Below, piece by piece: positions 61,790 to 64,000 of a stretch of DNA of 64,000 nt. Source of the stretch: Streptomyces meridianus (GTDB lineage Bacteria; Actinomycetota; Actinomycetes; Streptomycetales; Streptomycetaceae); contig NZ_JAMQGM010000021.1 in the NCBI RefSeq assembly GCF_023703325.1, positions 1 through 64,000 on the forward strand. The letters run 5' to 3'. Both the position numbers and the translations under genes were made by a program. Below the pieces are notes generated by a model, which was not told the origin of the DNA, ran no database searches, and saw only the letters and a list, made by a program, of their open reading frames with translations. Position 1 is the first letter of the stretch; the number at the start of each line of letters is the position of its first letter.

Positions 61790-63047
61790 CGGAAGCCCCG
61801 GAGGGAGGCGCAGAGGAAGTCGCGGACGAGGCGCCGTTCATGAGCGCCGTCCAGCCATCCTTGGGCGATTCACCCACGCCCAACGTGCGCAGTCCGGTCA
61901 GCACTTCGGGGTCCTGGGCATCGAGCCAGTCGGTCAACTGCTTGAAGGTCACGCAGTGCACGCCCTCCCTGGGGCATACGGTCTTGATGGTGTCCTCGAC
62001 CGCGCGCATGTACGTTCCGCCGTTCCACGACTCGAAGTGGTTGCCGATGAACAGCGGTGCCCGGTTCCCGTTGTAGGCGCGGTCGAACGCGGCCAGCAGA
62101 CCGTCGCGCATCTGACGCCCCCAGGCCTCGTGCCGGGAGGGGTCGCCCTGTGTGGTCCCGGACTGGTTGGCCAGGAAGTTGTAGTCCATCGACAGCGTCT
62201 CGAACGCCCTGCCCGGGACCGGGATCTGCTGCAGCGGGAAGTCCCAGATCCCGTCGATCCTGTCCGGCCAGACCTGGAGGCCGCCGGAGGAACTGGCGTC
62301 GTAGCGGAACCCCATGGCCTTGGCGGCGGGGATCAGGTTCCGCTGGCCCTCCAGGCACGGGGCCCGGCCGCCGACCAACTCCTTGCTGTAGTCGAACGGC
62401 AGGGGCGGTTCCGCCTCCAGTCCGGCGTTCGTCTTCCAGCTCTTCACGAACGCTTCGGCCTGCTCGATCTCGTCCACCCAGTCCTCCGTCGACCAGGTGC
62501 CGACCCCCCGGTCGGGGCCGCAGAAGTGGCCGTTGAAGTGGGTGCCGATCTCGTTGCCCTCCTGCCAGGCCCCGCGAATCTGCTCGAGAGTGGCCCTGAT
62601 GCCCTCGACATCGTTGAAACCGATGTCGGAGGCGCCGGGAGCGTGCAGCGGCGGGTGATAGAGGTCGCGCTTGTCCGCGGGCAACATGTACACGCCGCTG
62701 AGGAAGTAGGTCATCCTCGCGTCGTACTTGCGGCCCACCTCACGGAAGTGCGAGAAGAGCCTCTGTCCGTCCTCCCCGGCTCCGTCCCAGGAGAACACGA
62801 CGAACTGGGGCGGCCGTTGGCCCGGTTGCATCCGCTTGACCGCCGGCTGGTTCGGCTGCGCTCCGGTGAATGCGGTCGAGCCGTCACCGATGAGTCTCAC
62901 CGGTGCGGCCGCTCCACCCTTCTGACGTGGTGCCGAATCCTTCTGACCGGCACCGGACTTCGTGGCCGTTCCGGTCGAACAACCGGCGACACCGATCAGA
63001 ACCGCCGCCGCAACGACGGGCACCGTCGCTCTCAACGAGGCTGCCAT
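61770..63047 (-). CDS. Polysaccharide-deacetylase-like lipoprotein
   Basis: A 425-residue lipoprotein; signal ends in GVAGC (Cys23). The mature part has features of the NodB deacetylase fold: Asp88 in VVFSWDGAGEDG and the metal-type HxxxH at His170/His174 (GTHFNGHFC). RMTYFLSGVYMLP and NFLANQSGTTQGDPSRHEAWGRQMRDGLL are further family-like segments. It may trim cell-wall or surface polysaccharide. The start at 63047 has GGGAGG upstream; the longer frame is not supported. Confidence 0.87.
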   Translation of the reverse strand: MAASLRATVPVVAAAVLIGVAGCSTGTATKSGAGQKDSAPRQKGGAAAPVRLIGDGSTAFTGAQPNQPAVKRMQPGQRPPQFVVFSWDGAGEDGQRLFSHFREVGRKYDARMTYFLSGVYMLPADKRDLYHPPLHAPGASDIGFNDVEGIRATLEQIRGAWQEGNEIGTHFNGHFCGPDRGVGTWSTEDWVDEIEQAEAFVKSWKTNAGLEAEPPLPFDYSKELVGGRAPCLEGQRNLIPAAKAMGFRYDASSSGGLQVWPDRIDGIWDFPLQQIPVPGRAFETLSMDYNFLANQSGTTQGDPSRHEAWGRQMRDGLLAAFDRAYNGNRAPLFIGNHFESWNGGTYMRAVEDTIKTVCPREGVHCVTFKQLTDWLDAQDPEVLTGLRTLGVGESPKDGWTALMNGASSATSSAPPSGASVRRSAG

Positions 63048-63362
63048 CAGCCCACCTCCCGATTCTCGCCGCGCAGGGACGGCGCTCGCAGGCGTGCCGT
63101 CAACGTCGCACGAGACCGGGTTCAGATAAGTACGACAAGCTGTTAAATATTGATATTCACTCATTTGCCACAAGAGCAAGAGGAATGCGGCGCCGAACAC
63201 ACTTCACACCTTTACCTTGCATTACGATTCATTTGCCGAGACTTGAGATTCTTCGGCCCACCCGGAGCCTCCCGAGCCCCACAAAGGGCCTTGCCGTACC
63301 CGCCGCAGAACCCGAGCCCACGACCGCCGCCGCGCGGCCGCGCCGACCGGAAGACGGGAACC
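63048..63362. other. 315-base divergent gap, AT-richer
   Basis: Bases 63130-63240 are AT-richer than the surroundings (TTAAATATTGATATTCAC at 63140) and should hold the two divergent promoters. No gene or RNA is seen. Confidence 0.5.
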
Positions 63363-64000
63363 ATGACCGCCCCCACCACCCCGCCCGGCAAGAACCCCGA
63401 GGTCCGGCAACACCGGCACCTGCGACTCCCCGCACGGTCCGCCGACCTGACCGCGTCCGTCACGGTCTTCCTCATCGCGCTGCCGCTGTCGCTCGGCATC
63501 GCCCTGGCCACGGGTGCCCCGCTCCAGGCGGGCCTGGTCGCCGCCGCCGTCGGCGGAATCGTCGTCGGCCTGCTGGGCGGCGCCCCGCTCCAGGTCAGCG
63601 GGCCGGCCGCGGGGCTGACGGTGATCACGGCAGACTTGATCAACCAGTACGGCTGGCGTACGACCTGCGCGCTCGTGGTGGCCGCGGGAGTCGTTCAACT
63701 CGCACTGGGCTTTCTACGGGTGGCCCGCTCGGCACTGGCCGTCAGCCCCGCGATCGTCCACGGCATGCTGTCCGGCATCGGGATCACAATCGCACTCGCA
63801 CAACTCCACATCGTGCTCGGTGGCAGGCCCGAGAGCTCTGCGACCGCCAACGCCCTGGCGCTACCGGGGCAGTTGGCAGACCCGGACCTCGCCGCAGTGT
63901 CCGTCGGCCTGCTGACCGTGGGCGTCCTGCTGCTCTGGCCCCAGCTGTCCAGGGGCCGGCTGCCGCGCCTCCGGAAGGCTCCCGCGGCACTCGTCGCCGT
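63363..64000 (+). CDS. SulP-family anion transporter (5' part only)
   Basis: An open frame from ATG 63363 to the window edge, 212 codons. RHLRLPARSADLTASVTVFLIALPLSLGIALATG is the SulP entry, with VGGIVVGLLGGAPLQVSGPAAGLTVI and VHGMLSGIGITIALAQLHIVLGG following. The substrate could be sulfate or bicarbonate; in streptomycetes many members carry a C-terminal carbonic anhydrase domain, which cannot be checked here. About six spans are visible. Confidence 0.9.
   Translation, partial: MTAPTTPPGKNPEVRQHRHLRLPARSADLTASVTVFLIALPLSLGIALATGAPLQAGLVAAAVGGIVVGLLGGAPLQVSGPAAGLTVITADLINQYGWRTTCALVVAAGVVQLALGFLRVARSALAVSPAIVHGMLSGIGITIALAQLHIVLGGRPESSATANALALPGQLADPDLAAVSVGLLTVGVLLLWPQLSRGRLPRLRKAPAALVA

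Overview
The window looks like a chromosomal segment of a high-GC actinomycete, almost certainly a Streptomyces or close relative. It has very GC-rich codon third positions, many GTG starts, ATGA/GTGA overlaps between genes, TipA- and BldG-type regulators, a dTMP kinase carrying an MFS-like half, and a topA-hppA-bldG-tad gene order that, from memory, matches the Streptomyces coelicolor core (SCO3540 to SCO3563 region).

Left part, 1-12.8 kb, is accessory and physiological genes: the end of an IS1182-family transposase; a DedA membrane protein; a TipA-type MerR regulator divergent from a WrbA-like flavoprotein and flanked by a recognisable tipA-type promoter; glutamate decarboxylase; an aldehyde dehydrogenase; a HATPase (RsbW-like) protein; a small lipoprotein; a DUF2786 protein; and a DNA-repair-like pair (family A polymerase without a 5' nuclease domain, and an ATP-dependent DNA ligase). 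A decayed ArsB/SLC13-type transporter gene with two internal deletions lies just before the next block.

The centrepiece, 13.8-31.7 kb, is an apparently complete locus for an actinobacterial (group 1h, formerly group 5) high-affinity [NiFe]-hydrogenase. In order: a flavodoxin-like protein, HypX (aerobic CO-ligand synthesis), small subunit, large subunit, five tightly overlapping genes (degenerate NifU-like protein, a Cys-rich DUF5947-like protein, two proteins of unknown function, and the maturation endopeptidase), a 34-residue single-span membrane peptide, then hypA, hypB, hypF, hypC, hypD, hypE, and finally an APC permease and a universal stress protein. It encodes all steps needed to make the NiFe(CN)2CO centre, plus several accessory proteins with no assigned function. 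Such enzymes let resting actinobacteria and spores live on atmospheric hydrogen (family knowledge).

A ragged segment, 31.8-34.6 kb, holds a secreted Scabin-like ADP-ribosyltransferase with an altered catalytic motif, a frameshifted PNPOx-family gene, a YefM/YoeB toxin-antitoxin pair, what seems a Uma2 fragment, and tRNA-Thr(CGU).

From 34.6 kb onward the content is core-like: a secreted tripeptidyl-aminopeptidase-like hydrolase, holB, tmk fusion, topA, a methyltransferase, a lipoprotein, the H+-pyrophosphatase hppA, the bldG anti-anti-sigma gene and its anti-sigma partner, a DEAD-box helicase, a tight tad/Flp pilus operon led by ssd, a HAD-IB phosphatase, a degenerate Fic-like protein, a CooC/ParA-type ATPase, a deacetylase-like lipoprotein, and the start of a SulP anion transporter running off the right edge. 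No CRISPR array, rRNA or prophage was seen.
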